Shown: positions 61,701 to 64,000, counted from the stretch's first letter. The stretch: DNA of 64,000 nt from Tubiluchus corallicola (GCA_030141605.1 JAQGDQ010000148.1:1-64000); one strand, 5' to 3'. The notes: generated by a model from the letters alone, not told the origin. Translations and numbers: made by a program.

Positions 61701-64000
61701 AACCTAAAGATTGCATTGAACACAATAATGGAAGGATACAGGTTCTATATCAGAACGCAAAACTATAGATACAAACCCTGTCTTGAATAAAACAATAAGC
61801 TAATTAATACTTATAAGCAAAAAGATAAAAGTAAGAAATGATGAATTACAAAAATAATACAAAAAAAATTAAGAAATTATGCATTCTAACTTAAGCAAAT
61901 GAACAGCAAATAGCAAAATACAGGCTATACCGAATTATGTAATCTCCAGGATCTTGTTCAACATCGTCTGAGTGCGCTAATACTTACATTGTGACGTTTT
62001 AGCAAGCTTCCCGGTTCGAGAATCATCTGCAGTTCTGCTTCCTCCTCACAGGCTTCATTTTGTCCTGCCTTGAGCAACCCCACAAATTCAACTTCAGACT
62101 GTTTATATTCTAGCTGTATTAATCTTATAGGAGCTTTATAAACAACATCCTATGAAAAAAAATGAAACAAAAAAAAATTGCAACATTTTTTACACAAATT
62201 CTCTTCTAAAAAGAAGCTTGATTTATTAGAATAAGCTGACTAGTAAGGTCAAGTGAAATGTAATAAAATATTTGCTGATGCATTTAAAAAAATTGCCAGA
62301 AGCTTGTACATTTTTATAGTCCTTTTTAATCAAAATGTAAGTACCTTCCATTTATTGTGTAACTCATCCCTGACTACACAAGTTTGTGTTGAAATCTCTT
62401 TATCACAGTCAGACAAAACCTCTTGCGTCGAATGCAGATAGTTTTGCAATAGTTTGTGATCCACATTTGCAAAAAATGCCTGAAAGTGCAAAAGGTGACT
62501 TAGACAGAAGTTACTTTGTGCATAGTCCCATAGGTATAAAGACAAAGCACAATCGAATGATATAATTTTTGACACTAACTACTCTTTAAATACTACTCAA
62601 ACTGAAAAGTGAGCACACAATCTCAGAAAGTCAAAAAGTAACATGAACAATAATAATTTGTCACATCCAAGTGTGTAACTATTTTGAAGGATCATCAGCT
62701 TGGGTCTCTCCTGGTTAAGATGCTGCATGCTATATCAATCAAAAAATTGTTGTTTCAACATCAAAACATTATAATATTGCCTTTCGTTGCTGAATACAGT
62801 GGGATAGTCATCTCATATCATAGCTGCTGCATTTCAGTTAAAACATCTTTTATATTACCTTATGTTTCTTTGCCAAGTTTCCTGGTGAGTCGTCTGTATC
62901 AGCCATTACATTTTCTGCAGCCTGAAGCCATTCTTCTACGTTGTGTTTACTTCGATGATATTTACTCCATGCAGCTATAGCTTTCTCTAGTTTAGATTCC
63001 CACATCATTGCATTCTGTTGACAAGTCTGGAAAAAATGATAAGTAAATACCCAAATTGAAAGAGTCAAATAAGAAATATAAAGCCGATAGGAGTCACAAT
63101 ACAGAAACTTAATTGATAGAATAAGAAACAGATAAATGGCTTCAGAAATTGTAAAAAAACTGGTTACAAATGACCAATCCAGTGACTAAACAACCTATGA
63201 CTGAGTGTAATAACTATGAGGATATTGCGTCTTACCACAAAGCGACTGACAAGAGAAGCCCAGTCTTTCTGCAGCTGATCACTTTTTAGATTTTTGATTC
63301 CCGATTTAACCACTGCATTTACCAGGCGACTCTTTCCATCCAAGCTTGACCGAATGATGGCAGACTGAGCGAAGAATACCTTTAAAAGAATAAGTTATTA
63401 ACTAAGTTGCTGGAAATTCTAAATTACAGCTCATGGCAATTCCCGAACACGCTGAAAAAAGGGGTTCTTTCAATAAAATATTTAGCATTAGGAATAAACA
63501 GGGTTAAACCAATGGACCTGTCTGCCAGAAAATCATTGTCTGAAGAAGAAAAGGACTTCAGACTGTGTCAACAAATTCCTAAAACGATGACAAAAATATT
63601 TAAATGGTCAAATAGTGTAAAGTAAGTAAACTATATTATACTCATAACTGACGTCATTCCTGTTGTTATAATAATTTGTAAACATTTAGCAACATCTGTT
63701 TTAGTATCATTTAAAACGATTAATAAAGGCCTTAATAATAATAACCACAAAAACCCTAGGTAAAATAAATGAAGTTATGTGAGAAAATGCAAATTATTGA
63801 ATGTTCGGTTATCCAAGTTTTGATTAATAATAATTTTTTGTTGTGTACAAATTTACTTTATGTTTTCCAAGTCTAATCTCCATCATTTCTATGTCACTGC
63901 TAAGCATGTGTGAATTTAGCATCTCTTCTCTCTCTTGCAACCACTTTGTTATTTCGCCGTAGCCGGTTTCCAGGGTTTCAACACGAGGAAGTAACTGTCG
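3245..64000 (-). CDS. SYNE1: Giant spectrin-repeat protein, nesprin-like (SYNE1/MSP-300 type), central rod, partial at both ends
   Basis: One minus-strand gene occupies the rest of the window. I joined 88 candidate exons with GT-AG sites and matching phases into 4,956 codons with no in-frame stop. The product is only spectrin repeats: three-helix units of 100-109 residues with the helix A Trp, recurring 'WL' and heptad Leu/Glu/Lys, about 46 in all. There is no CH, EF-hand, plakin, SH3 or membrane segment. Dystrophin (24 repeats), spectrins (up to about 30) and MACF/dystonin rods are too short; nesprins reach 56-74. Nesprins bridge the outer nuclear envelope (C-terminal KASH with SUN proteins) to actin (N-terminal CH domains) in the LINC complex. 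The nesprin name is inference from rod length and repeat style; both diagnostic ends are outside the window. No promoter or polyA site is assignable. Confidence 0.65.
3681..3815 (-). CDS. Spectrin-repeat exon 87
   Basis: 45 codons, phase 0/0. Includes NNRRQDLLAALEQAG. With exon 88 it makes one repeat of 104 residues. It follows the last regular two-repeat module. Confidence 0.85.
4085..4240 (-). CDS. Spectrin-repeat exon 86 (module 15, slot D)
   Basis: 52 codons, phase 0/0. Includes HETYLNEVEAVDVG, the His-x-x-Tyr start seen in most slot D exons. It closes the fifteenth and last regular module. Confidence 0.85.
4546..5515. mobile_element. Pogo-like TIR element, copy 1 (970 bp)
   Basis: A 970-bp element flanked by TA on both sides (4544-4545 and 5516-5517). 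The left end reads CAGTAGGCGCCGCTTAATAG; the right end in reverse complement reads CAGTAGACACCGCTTAATAG, 17 of 20 identical. Repeated blocks related to TTAATTGACTCAA fill the subterminal parts. TA target sites and CAGT ends fit Tc1/mariner-pogo elements. No intact transposase is present. The element sits in the intron between exons 85 and 86, and related copies are at 37867 and 53361. Confidence 0.85.
5693..5848 (-). CDS. Spectrin-repeat exon 85 (module 15, slot C)
   Basis: 52 codons, phase 0/0. Begins DLKTEWQSKKDDVEKL. Typical helix B/C slot without the conserved Trp-Leu pair. Confidence 0.87.
6416..6733 (-). CDS. Spectrin-repeat exon 84 (module 15, slots A+B fused)
   Basis: 106 codons, phase 0/0, covering a whole spectrin repeat with no internal intron. 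Slot A motif TSPNGHPVI replaces the usual GRD by GHP; slot B has INWQEYEDIRTSFSDWLL. Confidence 0.92.
6984..7148 (-). CDS. Spectrin-repeat exon 83 (module 14, slot D)
   Basis: 55 codons, phase 0/0. Includes HEKFRDACKNVSEWINSA, a near-match to slot D of module 13 (exon 79). Confidence 0.87.
7708..7860 (-). CDS. Spectrin-repeat exon 82 (module 14, slot C)
   Basis: 51 codons, phase 0/0. Includes LLERAANLLEVK and ends SLSNQNQ before donor GTAATC. Confidence 0.87.
8098..8139. repeat. 42-bp perfect palindrome
   Basis: The two 21-nt halves are exact reverse complements with no spacer; the centre is between 8118 and 8119 (CTTGTACAAG). It lies in the intron between exons 81 and 82. Confidence 0.95.
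8569..8724 (-). CDS. Spectrin-repeat exon 81 (module 14, slot B)
   Basis: 52 codons, phase 0/0. Includes LQQWLQDVQAKLHDLD, the B-slot Trp-Leu followed by the helix to the next linker. Confidence 0.88.
8989..9159 (-). CDS. Spectrin-repeat exon 80 (module 14, slot A)
   Basis: 57 codons, phase 0/0. The A motif reads TNSPGCDAIKDKLDKL, with Cys in place of Arg. Confidence 0.87.
9937..10101 (-). CDS. Spectrin-repeat exon 79 (module 13, slot D)
   Basis: 55 codons, phase 0/0. Includes HEKFDQDCSDCVTWLHQM. Confidence 0.87.
10573..10707 (-). CDS. Spectrin-repeat exon 78 (module 13, slot C)
   Basis: 45 codons, phase 0/0. Begins NVEQELLNHEVQLDDL. Donor GTAAGT. Confidence 0.86.
11064..11279 (-). CDS. 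Spectrin-repeat exon 77 (module 13, slot B, long)
   Basis: 72 codons, phase 0/0. Includes CDEYSAWLQTTAVEF. It is longer than other B exons because the A/B intron lies earlier in the repeat (after residue 37). Confidence 0.88.
11891..12001 (-). CDS. Spectrin-repeat exon 76 (module 13, slot A, short)
   Basis: 37 codons, phase 0/0. The A motif is degenerate (LTQPSQDIVNK) and has no Gly-Arg-Asp. Exons 76 and 77 together still give 109 residues. Confidence 0.8.
12546..12707 (-). CDS. Spectrin-repeat exon 75 (module 12, slot D)
   Basis: 54 codons, phase 0/0. Includes YKSKCRCFENWFADAKAK, with Trp-Phe in place of Trp-Leu. Confidence 0.84.
12969..13109 (-). CDS. Spectrin-repeat exon 74 (module 12, slot C)
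   Basis: 47 codons, phase 0/0. Includes VVDSIEEQAAMLTSGESRDE. Confidence 0.86.
13375..13530 (-). CDS. Spectrin-repeat exon 73 (module 12, slot B)
   Basis: 52 codons, phase 0/0. Includes VKWSNLADSVQSLSNWLASM, with both helix Trp residues. Confidence 0.88.
13974..14144 (-). CDS. Spectrin-repeat exon 72 (module 12, slot A)
   Basis: 57 codons, phase 0/0. A motif TSTEGHPSIQQQIDLIRNKW. Acceptor TTTTCAG directly precedes VLENEK. Confidence 0.88.
14663..14962 (-). CDS. Spectrin-repeat exon 71 (module 11, slots C+D fused)
   Basis: 100 codons, phase 0/0, the only regular module in which C and D share one exon. Includes QPADVSSDEIDQRYNAL (C part) and DHVVFLQTVDECRTLL (D part). The C/D intron seems to have been lost here. 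Confidence 0.88.
14963..16434. other. Large intron (1,472 bp) between exons 70 and 71
   Basis: AT-rich and without open exon-like segments that join in frame. I recognise no mobile element in it. Confidence 0.6.
16435..16580 (-). CDS. Spectrin-repeat exon 70 (module 11, slot B)
   Basis: 146 nt; starts with two bases completing a split Gly codon (phase 1 intron) and ends phase 0. Includes LWLQFNDLSDEFVSWITEQE. Confidence 0.87.
16644..16706 (-). pseudogene. Relic partial copy of exon 66 plus its donor
   Basis: 63 bases match 18889-18951 without gaps, 55 of 63 identical. The matched part of the functional copy covers the last 29 bases of exon 66, its donor and the first bases of the intron. 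In the relic the donor reads GC instead of GT, so it is probably not spliced. It sits in the intron between exons 69 and 70. Confidence 0.75.
16720..16797. repeat. (AAT)n-(AAC)n microsatellite
   Basis: About 78 bp of AAT units, then AAC units with one AGC interruption, then AAT units again, in the intron upstream of exon 70. The long Cys/Tyr or Ile/Thr peptides it would encode are artefacts of the repeat. Confidence 0.95.
17237..17417 (-). CDS. Spectrin-repeat exon 69 (module 11, slot A)
   Basis: 181 nt, 60 codons plus one base (phase 1 end). A motif TVGINGQDTIKTEVSDL. Ends LLEDL plus the split Gly shared with exon 70. Confidence 0.87.
17569..17733 (-). CDS. Spectrin-repeat exon 68 (module 10, slot D)
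   Basis: 55 codons, phase 0/0. Includes HEKYVAGRDEVLQRN. It lacks the usual Trp-Leu of slot D. Confidence 0.85.
18377..18520 (-). CDS. Spectrin-repeat exon 67 (module 10, slot C)
   Basis: 48 codons, phase 0/0. Includes ILKEFPQKATGACDDALIAL. Confidence 0.86.
18807..18840. repeat. Imperfect GCT/ACT trinucleotide tract
   Basis: A short run of TGCTGC units broken by TACATGGC, in the intron between exons 66 and 67. Confidence 0.7.
18923..19078 (-). CDS. Spectrin-repeat exon 66 (module 10, slot B)
   Basis: 52 codons, phase 0/0. Includes LLVLERKGEQLLLWLEEM. The 3' end of this exon and its donor were copied into the intron at 16644-16706. Confidence 0.87.
19513..19683 (-). CDS. Spectrin-repeat exon 65 (module 10, slot A)
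   Basis: 57 codons, phase 0/0. Full A motif TALSGRDVIREEVLTLKQVF. A second donor-like GTACAC lies a few bases downstream of the chosen GTGAGG. Confidence 0.87.
19953..20120 (-). CDS. Spectrin-repeat exon 64 (module 9, slot D)
   Basis: 56 codons, phase 0/0. Includes HEDYAAKYKQAIAWINEVK. Confidence 0.88.
20389..20529 (-). CDS. Spectrin-repeat exon 63 (module 9, slot C)
   Basis: 47 codons, phase 0/0. Includes TTLHSMSTQLNTAHAMEQ. Confidence 0.86.
20948..21088 (-). CDS. Spectrin-repeat exon 62 (module 9, slot B)
   Basis: 47 codons, phase 0/0. Includes ITAISQAEKDVRSKEL. The usual B-slot Trp is missing. Confidence 0.85.
21225..21407 (-). CDS. Spectrin-repeat exon 61 (module 9, slot A)
   Basis: 61 codons, phase 0/0. 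A motif SSDEGQEAINNEMVSLETQW. The intron to exon 62 is only about 136 bp. Confidence 0.87.
21565..22283. mobile_element. hAT-like non-autonomous element with 8-bp target duplication
   Basis: A 719-bp element flanked by the identical 8-mer AATACAAT (21557-21564 and 22284-22291). Its ends are imperfect inverted repeats: CAGGGCCGGCTCTAGG on the left, and CATGGCCAGCTTTACC at the right end read in reverse complement. Eight-base duplications are the hallmark of hAT transposons. The interior has no intact transposase, so it was probably moved by a relative elsewhere. It lies in the intron between exons 60 and 61. Confidence 0.8.
22369..22533 (-). CDS. Spectrin-repeat exon 60 (module 8, slot D)
   Basis: 55 codons, phase 0/0. 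Includes HKQYNSNSDQCKVWIESL. Confidence 0.87.
22823..22957 (-). CDS. Spectrin-repeat exon 59 (module 8, slot C)
   Basis: 45 codons, phase 0/0. Begins ALSAEVVGNHGDVDASLNAI. Confidence 0.86.
23154..23304 (-). CDS. Spectrin-repeat exon 58 (module 8, slot B)
   Basis: 151 nt: one base completing a split Ser codon, then 50 codons. Includes ERLKSLFTWLTEVEQKV. A second donor five bases further would break the frame, so GTTGGT is chosen. Confidence 0.85.
23474..23649 (-). CDS. Spectrin-repeat exon 57 (module 8, slot A)
   Basis: 176 nt, 58 codons plus two bases (phase 2 end). A motif TAAPGREAISAEIELLKTNW. Confidence 0.88.
24331..24501 (-). CDS. Spectrin-repeat exon 56 (module 7, slot D)
   Basis: 57 codons, phase 0/0. 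Includes HVFYKQKYDDCLSDFNAVDQ. Confidence 0.86.
25151..25306 (-). CDS. Spectrin-repeat exon 55 (module 7, slot C)
   Basis: 52 codons, phase 0/0. Includes DVESLCQQAQALPLSSQDAV. Confidence 0.87.
25307..26502. other. Large intron (1,196 bp) upstream of exon 55
   Basis: AT-rich with A-runs; no joining exon, RNA gene or recognisable element seen. If exon 54 is not used, the intron extends to 27198 and contains the small MITE. Confidence 0.6.
26503..26577 (-). CDS. Possible optional exon 54 (25 codons)
   Basis: 75 nt, open and phase 0/0, with acceptor CACTAG and a strong donor GTAAGA. It would read GILAIMKQQQGCLTEAQCLS and five more residues. Including it makes module 7 241 residues; leaving it out gives 216, in line with the other modules (206-215). 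It may be an alternative exon or a chance open segment. Confidence 0.3.
26716..26904. mobile_element. Small TA-flanked MITE (189 bp)
   Basis: Ends CAGTCAAACTTCTTTAT on the left; the right end in reverse complement reads CAGTCAAACATCATTAT. TA lies on each side (26714-26715 and 26905-26906). Non-coding, with repeats of the type GGCATTATAATG inside. Probably a Tc1/mariner-type MITE. Confidence 0.75.
27199..27519 (-). CDS. Spectrin-repeat exon 53 (module 7, slots A+B fused)
   Basis: 107 codons, phase 0/0. A motif TSLPGKQPIRGDCDALQQKF; B part KYDLVKNWLSQTREQLV. One whole repeat with no internal intron. Confidence 0.92.
27659..27751. repeat. 40-bp perfect inverted repeat with 13-nt loop
   Basis: Left arm 27659-27698 and right arm 27712-27751 are exact reverse complements. 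The gene is transcribed through it, so the pre-mRNA would carry a 40-bp perfect hairpin. Intron between exons 52 and 53. Confidence 0.95.
27800..28100. repeat. Degenerate GGCCCCAC-containing repeats
   Basis: GGCCCCAC or GCCCCAC boxes at about 27806, 27890 and 27990 (84 and 100 bp apart). The last two are each followed by a similar CTTT...TTCTAGAAATTA-type stretch. CAGACATTAAC recurs at about 27770 and 28102. Adjoins the perfect hairpin; probably one decayed element. Confidence 0.5.
28879..29043 (-). CDS. Spectrin-repeat exon 52 (module 6, slot D)
   Basis: 55 codons, phase 0/0. Includes HEAYMGMTKSCEAWLQECTD. Confidence 0.87.
29473..29619 (-). CDS. Spectrin-repeat exon 51 (module 6, slot C)
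   Basis: 49 codons, phase 0/0. Includes SIDEALRKGTAVLSDNDAF. Confidence 0.86.
29823..30305. mobile_element. TIR element with GGGGCCATCC ends (483 bp)
   Basis: Starts GGGGCCATCCGC and ends GAGGATGGCCCC, giving 10-bp perfect terminal inverted repeats; TTTT flanks both sides. A block like TACCTTGCGTTATAATGGCA occurs near each end in direct orientation. CpG-richer than the surrounding intron. No transposase recognised; superfamily not assigned. Confidence 0.6.
30540..30732 (-). CDS. Spectrin-repeat exon 50 (module 6, slot B)
   Basis: 193 nt: one base completing a split Arg codon, then 64 codons starting WEALSQQL. Includes MAAMDEAQKWLTDMERKL. Confidence 0.87.
31094..31227 (-). CDS. Spectrin-repeat exon 49 (module 6, slot A)
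   Basis: 134 nt, 44 codons plus two bases (phase 2 end). A motif TNPEGRDTISQQLGIQRQ, leading into the RW of exon 50. Confidence 0.88.
31632..31799 (-). CDS. Spectrin-repeat exon 48 (module 5, slot D)
   Basis: 56 codons, phase 0/0. Includes HSQFCDQYSTIDQWIDNAES. Confidence 0.87.
32282..32434 (-). CDS. Spectrin-repeat exon 47 (module 5, slot C)
   Basis: 51 codons, phase 0/0. Includes LLGEYVESANAKALALTEGG. Confidence 0.86.
32672..32811 (-). CDS. Spectrin-repeat exon 46 (module 5, slot B)
   Basis: 140 nt, starting with two bases of a split Lys codon, then 46 codons. Includes LLVLWEQYEECSALVVKQLE. Confidence 0.86.
33094..33118. repeat. C11 plus (TC)n tract next to a splice donor
   Basis: Eleven C followed by TC units. 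On the gene strand it is a GA/G-rich tract starting about 15 bases after the donor of exon 45. Confidence 0.9.
33133..33316 (-). CDS. Spectrin-repeat exon 45 (module 5, slot A)
   Basis: 184 nt, 61 codons plus one base (phase 1 end). A motif TAPAGRDAVQASYRHSTSHL. Confidence 0.88.
33839..34003 (-). CDS. Spectrin-repeat exon 44 (module 4, slot D)
   Basis: 55 codons, phase 0/0. Includes HQDFTDHLRQCDQCTSEAER. Confidence 0.87.
34631..34762 (-). CDS. Spectrin-repeat exon 43 (module 4, slot C)
   Basis: 44 codons, phase 0/0. Includes ESEKQILDNLIAKSVSL. Confidence 0.85.
34763..35706. other. Intron (944 bp) between exons 42 and 43
   Basis: AT-rich; no joining exon or recognisable repeat seen. Confidence 0.6.
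35707..35908 (-). CDS. Spectrin-repeat exon 42 (module 4, slot B)
   Basis: 202 nt: one base completing a split Arg codon, then 67 codons starting LLRQKYQALCE. Includes FKDNYEQFKQVLHSALDNLE. Confidence 0.87.
36558..36676 (-). CDS. Spectrin-repeat exon 41 (module 4, slot A)
   Basis: 119 nt, 39 codons plus two bases (phase 2 end). A motif TTPDGRETIKQEL. The 5' 33 bases and the acceptor are duplicated in tandem just upstream (36758-36867). Confidence 0.86.
36644..36753 (-). repeat. Tandem duplication, copy A (exon 41 start plus intron)
   Basis: Contains the first 33 bases of exon 41, its acceptor and about 77 bases of upstream intron. Copy B starts 114 bp further on at 36758 and differs at only a handful of positions. 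Confidence 0.92.
36758..36867 (-). repeat. Tandem duplication, copy B
   Basis: Second copy of the unit at 36644. It keeps the acceptor and the same exon-start peptide, but no clear donor follows the duplicated exon bases. Confidence 0.92.
37235..37396 (-). CDS. Spectrin-repeat exon 40 (module 3, slot D)
   Basis: 54 codons, phase 0/0. Includes HGHYSQEYHSCLELLTSLLE. Confidence 0.87.
37867..38354. mobile_element. Pogo-like TIR element, copy 3 (488 bp, inverted relative to copies 1 and 2)
   Basis: Ends CACTCATATCTCAGTTTGCC and, in reverse complement of the right end, CACTCATACGTCGGTCTGCC; TA on both sides. Its right half matches the reverse complement of the left part of copies 1 and 2: GAGTCAATTATG, GTTATTTGAGTCAA, TTGGTCACA and AAGTGTCTTATTT all occur in the same order. 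Related element with different terminal sequence. Intron between exons 39 and 40. Confidence 0.7.
38408..38548 (-). CDS. Spectrin-repeat exon 39 (module 3, slot C)
   Basis: 47 codons, phase 0/0. Includes KVTESAGKVDAFVAVATQM. Confidence 0.85.
38807..38998 (-). CDS. Spectrin-repeat exon 38 (module 3, slot B)
   Basis: 64 codons, phase 0/0. Includes ENENAELLKWLDQIETDI. Donor GTCTGT is weak but keeps the frame. Confidence 0.86.
39727..39858 (-). CDS. Spectrin-repeat exon 37 (module 3, slot A)
   Basis: 44 codons, phase 0/0. A motif TTPAGQESINSEITDMEK ends the exon. Confidence 0.87.
40435..40599 (-). CDS. Spectrin-repeat exon 36 (module 2, slot D)
   Basis: 55 codons, phase 0/0. Includes HEHQQLTESLQDCWDWLKLT. 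Confidence 0.88.
41284..41424 (-). CDS. Spectrin-repeat exon 35 (module 2, slot C)
   Basis: 47 codons, phase 0/0. Includes VITSLVEKCHQLSGSSLSEH. Confidence 0.86.
42067..42393 (-). CDS. Spectrin-repeat exon 34 (module 2, slots A+B fused)
   Basis: 109 codons, phase 0/0. The clearest A motif, TSPAGRDVVAQHLHSLSARW, followed by VNHFETWLDGCERTL. Whole repeat with no internal intron. Confidence 0.93.
43086..43250 (-). CDS. Spectrin-repeat exon 33 (module 1, slot D)
   Basis: 55 codons, phase 0/0. Includes HANYLEACNVFEHWLCNAEE. Confidence 0.88.
43571..43723 (-). CDS. Spectrin-repeat exon 32 (module 1, slot C)
   Basis: 51 codons, phase 0/0. Includes ELSSEADLLAEQLPGCTAV. Confidence 0.87.
44334..44660 (-). 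CDS. Spectrin-repeat exon 31 (module 1, slots A+B fused)
   Basis: 109 codons, phase 0/0. The A motif position reads FSPACTEERLNDMSEQVDDL; B part EEEYEKLADWLRRTEHRV. First exon of the regular 15-module array. Confidence 0.92.
45049..45204 (-). CDS. Spectrin-repeat exon 30
   Basis: 52 codons, phase 0/0. Includes ASALQIWLNASKEKVSWC. With exon 29 it makes a 107-residue repeat. Confidence 0.86.
45785..45949 (-). CDS. Spectrin-repeat exon 29
   Basis: 55 codons, phase 0/0. Ends LRDLQELNNRYDEDCTQISK. Confidence 0.87.
46046..46183 (-). CDS. Spectrin-repeat exon 28
   Basis: 46 codons, phase 0/0. Includes LDDLKARLCEVEERM. The intron to exon 29 is under 100 bp. Confidence 0.85.
46763..46936 (-). CDS. 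Spectrin-repeat exon 27
   Basis: 58 codons, phase 0/0. Includes LLPGELNDKFSMAADLANKL. Confidence 0.85.
47282..47424 (-). CDS. Spectrin-repeat exon 26
   Basis: 143 nt starting with two bases of a split Glu codon, then 47 codons. Includes IAALQEELVSWLDNIIDKM. Confidence 0.85.
47818..48028 (-). CDS. Spectrin-repeat exon 25
   Basis: 211 nt, 70 codons plus one base (phase 1 end). Includes IKTSCTEELYVELKNSYATT, a diverged form of the slot A region. Confidence 0.87.
48803..49123 (-). CDS. Spectrin-repeat exon 24 (one whole repeat)
   Basis: 107 codons, phase 0/0. Includes VVVNWTQFLESSERSAANL. One complete repeat without an intron. Confidence 0.9.
49124..50285. other. Intron (1,162 bp) with a CpG-rich patch
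   Basis: The intron between exons 23 and 24. Most is AT-rich, but 49650-49905 holds about 16 CpG dinucleotides, far more than neighbouring introns. No exon or known element seen. Confidence 0.6.
50286..50481 (-). CDS. Spectrin-repeat exon 23
   Basis: 196 nt: one base completing a split Gln codon, then 65 codons. Includes LLENQLLPWLQQQKQRVED. Confidence 0.86.
50590..50746 (-). CDS. Spectrin-repeat exon 22
   Basis: 157 nt; two bases of a split Ala codon at the start, two bases of a Gln codon at the end. Includes SIESMLSEAQITLVAPATVR. Both neighbours match in phase. Confidence 0.84.
50787..50897. repeat. Intron segment related to 55103-55213
   Basis: About 111 bases that match 55103-55213 in the same orientation, with roughly 14 differences. 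Origin unknown. Confidence 0.8.
51077..51201 (-). CDS. Spectrin-repeat exon 21
   Basis: 125 nt; one base completing a Lys codon at the start, one base of an Ala codon at the end. Includes VEFYVERNQLTLKLQEVQGR. Confidence 0.84.
51918..52096 (-). CDS. Spectrin-repeat exon 20
   Basis: 179 nt, phase 0 start, two bases over at the end. Includes LKERVATATKCYATVTTVIS. Confidence 0.85.
52578..52892 (-). CDS. Spectrin-repeat exon 19 (one whole repeat)
   Basis: 105 codons, phase 0/0. Includes DKLEELNKWLNTVQTKLAV. Confidence 0.9.
53361..54212. mobile_element. Pogo-like TIR element, copy 2 (852 bp)
   Basis: Same family and orientation as the element at 4546. TA lies on both sides. The left end TAGTAGGTGCCATTTATTAG and the right end are diverged but still inverted repeats. 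Internal blocks (TTTGTGCACT, ACGGGCCGC, TTTGTTTGTAAG) are shared with copy 1. A 55-bp tandem repeat lies inside. No intact transposase. Intron between exons 18 and 19. Confidence 0.82.
53711..53827. repeat. 55-bp tandem repeat inside the pogo-like element
   Basis: TCACCAACTGCAGCTCAAGT starts at 53711 and again at 53766, each followed by the same bases to TTTTGTGTGA. A third partial unit (CTCAGTGTTTTGTGTGA) follows. Confidence 0.9.
54254..54407 (-). CDS. Spectrin-repeat exon 18
   Basis: 154 nt: one base completing a split Arg codon, then 51 codons. Includes LLASWREYDDGAKKLEIRLD. Confidence 0.87.
54640..54788 (-). CDS. Spectrin-repeat exon 17
   Basis: 149 nt, 49 codons plus two bases. Includes HETALREILSQAKELLSV. 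Confidence 0.86.
55103..55213. repeat. Intron segment related to 50787-50897
   Basis: Second copy of the dispersed intron segment; intron between exons 16 and 17. Confidence 0.8.
55337..55521 (-). CDS. Spectrin-repeat exon 16
   Basis: 185 nt starting with two bases of a split Asp codon, then 61 codons. Includes LLAEADVMKLFQEKLQKLL. Confidence 0.86.
55685..55826 (-). CDS. Spectrin-repeat exon 15
   Basis: 142 nt, 47 codons plus one base. Includes LKSEVELNKQLVLELQENF. With exon 16 it makes 109 residues. Confidence 0.85.
56215..56376 (-). CDS. Spectrin-repeat exon 14
   Basis: 54 codons, phase 0/0. Includes LASCWQKYDVQAEQISQKL. Confidence 0.87.
57025..57180 (-). CDS. Spectrin-repeat exon 13
   Basis: 52 codons, phase 0/0. 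Includes LKAATASLVDYCTPEFATEL. With exon 14 it makes 106 residues. Confidence 0.86.
57534..57553. repeat. Short CTAAT tandem tract
   Basis: About four CTAAT units in the intron between exons 12 and 13. Confidence 0.85.
57816..57956 (-). CDS. Spectrin-repeat exon 12 (atypical composition)
   Basis: 47 codons, phase 0/0. Includes VVHVTQVAEAALDKQPTYDD. It looks less like a spectrin helix than its neighbours, but with exon 11 it gives exactly 106 residues, which supports it. Confidence 0.72.
58451..58627 (-). CDS. Spectrin-repeat exon 11
   Basis: 59 codons, phase 0/0. Includes VEEVVADLDNSFKETCAVST. Confidence 0.86.
59188..59348 (-). CDS. Spectrin-repeat exon 10
   Basis: 161 nt starting with two bases of a split Glu codon, then 53 codons. 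Includes RDSAEPLQSWLREVQAQVTE. Confidence 0.86.
59955..60114 (-). CDS. Spectrin-repeat exon 9
   Basis: 160 nt, 53 codons plus one base. Includes YRNEVQWLVETLDFLLAKSP. Exons 9 and 10 make 107 residues. Confidence 0.86.
60280..60388 (-). CDS. Spectrin-repeat exon 8
   Basis: 109 nt: one base completing a Lys codon, then 36 codons. Includes FTSLEKWMDSVDESVEKL. Confidence 0.85.
60653..60798 (-). CDS. Spectrin-repeat exon 7
   Basis: 146 nt, 48 codons plus two bases. Includes YSREWNQLCDKVEAIRQML and ends WQEYHY, leading into exon 8. Confidence 0.86.
61277..61372 (-). CDS. Spectrin-repeat exon 6 (short)
   Basis: 32 codons, phase 0/0. Includes FPRCKDFLKHMKLPAQKL. Short but in frame on both sides; exons 6-8 together make about 117 residues. 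Confidence 0.7.
61988..62149 (-). CDS. Spectrin-repeat exon 5
   Basis: 54 codons, phase 0/0. Includes LEYKQSEVEFVGLLKAGQNE. Confidence 0.84.
62345..62479 (-). CDS. Spectrin-repeat exon 4
   Basis: 45 codons, phase 0/0. Includes HSTQEVLSDCDKEISTQTCV. Confidence 0.86.
62859..63026 (-). CDS. Spectrin-repeat exon 3
   Basis: 56 codons, phase 0/0. Includes WSKYHRSKHNVEEWLQAAEN. Confidence 0.88.
63236..63379 (-). CDS. Spectrin-repeat exon 2
   Basis: 48 codons, phase 0/0. Includes GKSRLVNAVVKSGIKNLKSD. Confidence 0.85.
63857..64000 (-). CDS. Spectrin-repeat exon 1 (cut by the window edge)
   Basis: At least 48 codons ending phase 0 at donor GTAAAT. Includes LETGYGEITKWLQEREEML. The 5' end of this exon and of the gene lie beyond 64000. 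Confidence 0.85.

Larger units (their letters stand above)
3422..63856 (-). other. Introns of the spectrin-repeat gene (general)
   Basis: 87 candidate introns from under 100 bp to about 1.5 kb, mean about 530 bp. All use GT donors and AG acceptors in my model; U2-type sites dominate. They are AT-rich. Except for the elements listed separately I see no RNA gene, nested gene or conserved block in them; introns over 300 bp not listed hold nothing I recognise. Confidence 0.7.

Noticed and set aside
63407-63625. Plus-strand reading of 72 codons followed by a donor-like GTAAGT
   Set aside because: Length is within chance for this AT content, there is no matching acceptor or second exon, and no recognisable domain. 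It could be a transposon scrap but I cannot support it.
1-64000. CRISPR arrays, operons, tRNA or rRNA genes
   Set aside because: None seen; intron-exon structure shows eukaryotic nuclear DNA.
3245-64000. Identification as MACF1/dystonin, dystrophin or beta-heavy spectrin
   Set aside because: The uninterrupted run of about 46 repeats exceeds those rods, and no plakin, ZZ, PH or SH3 domain appears. Not formally excluded without the gene's ends.
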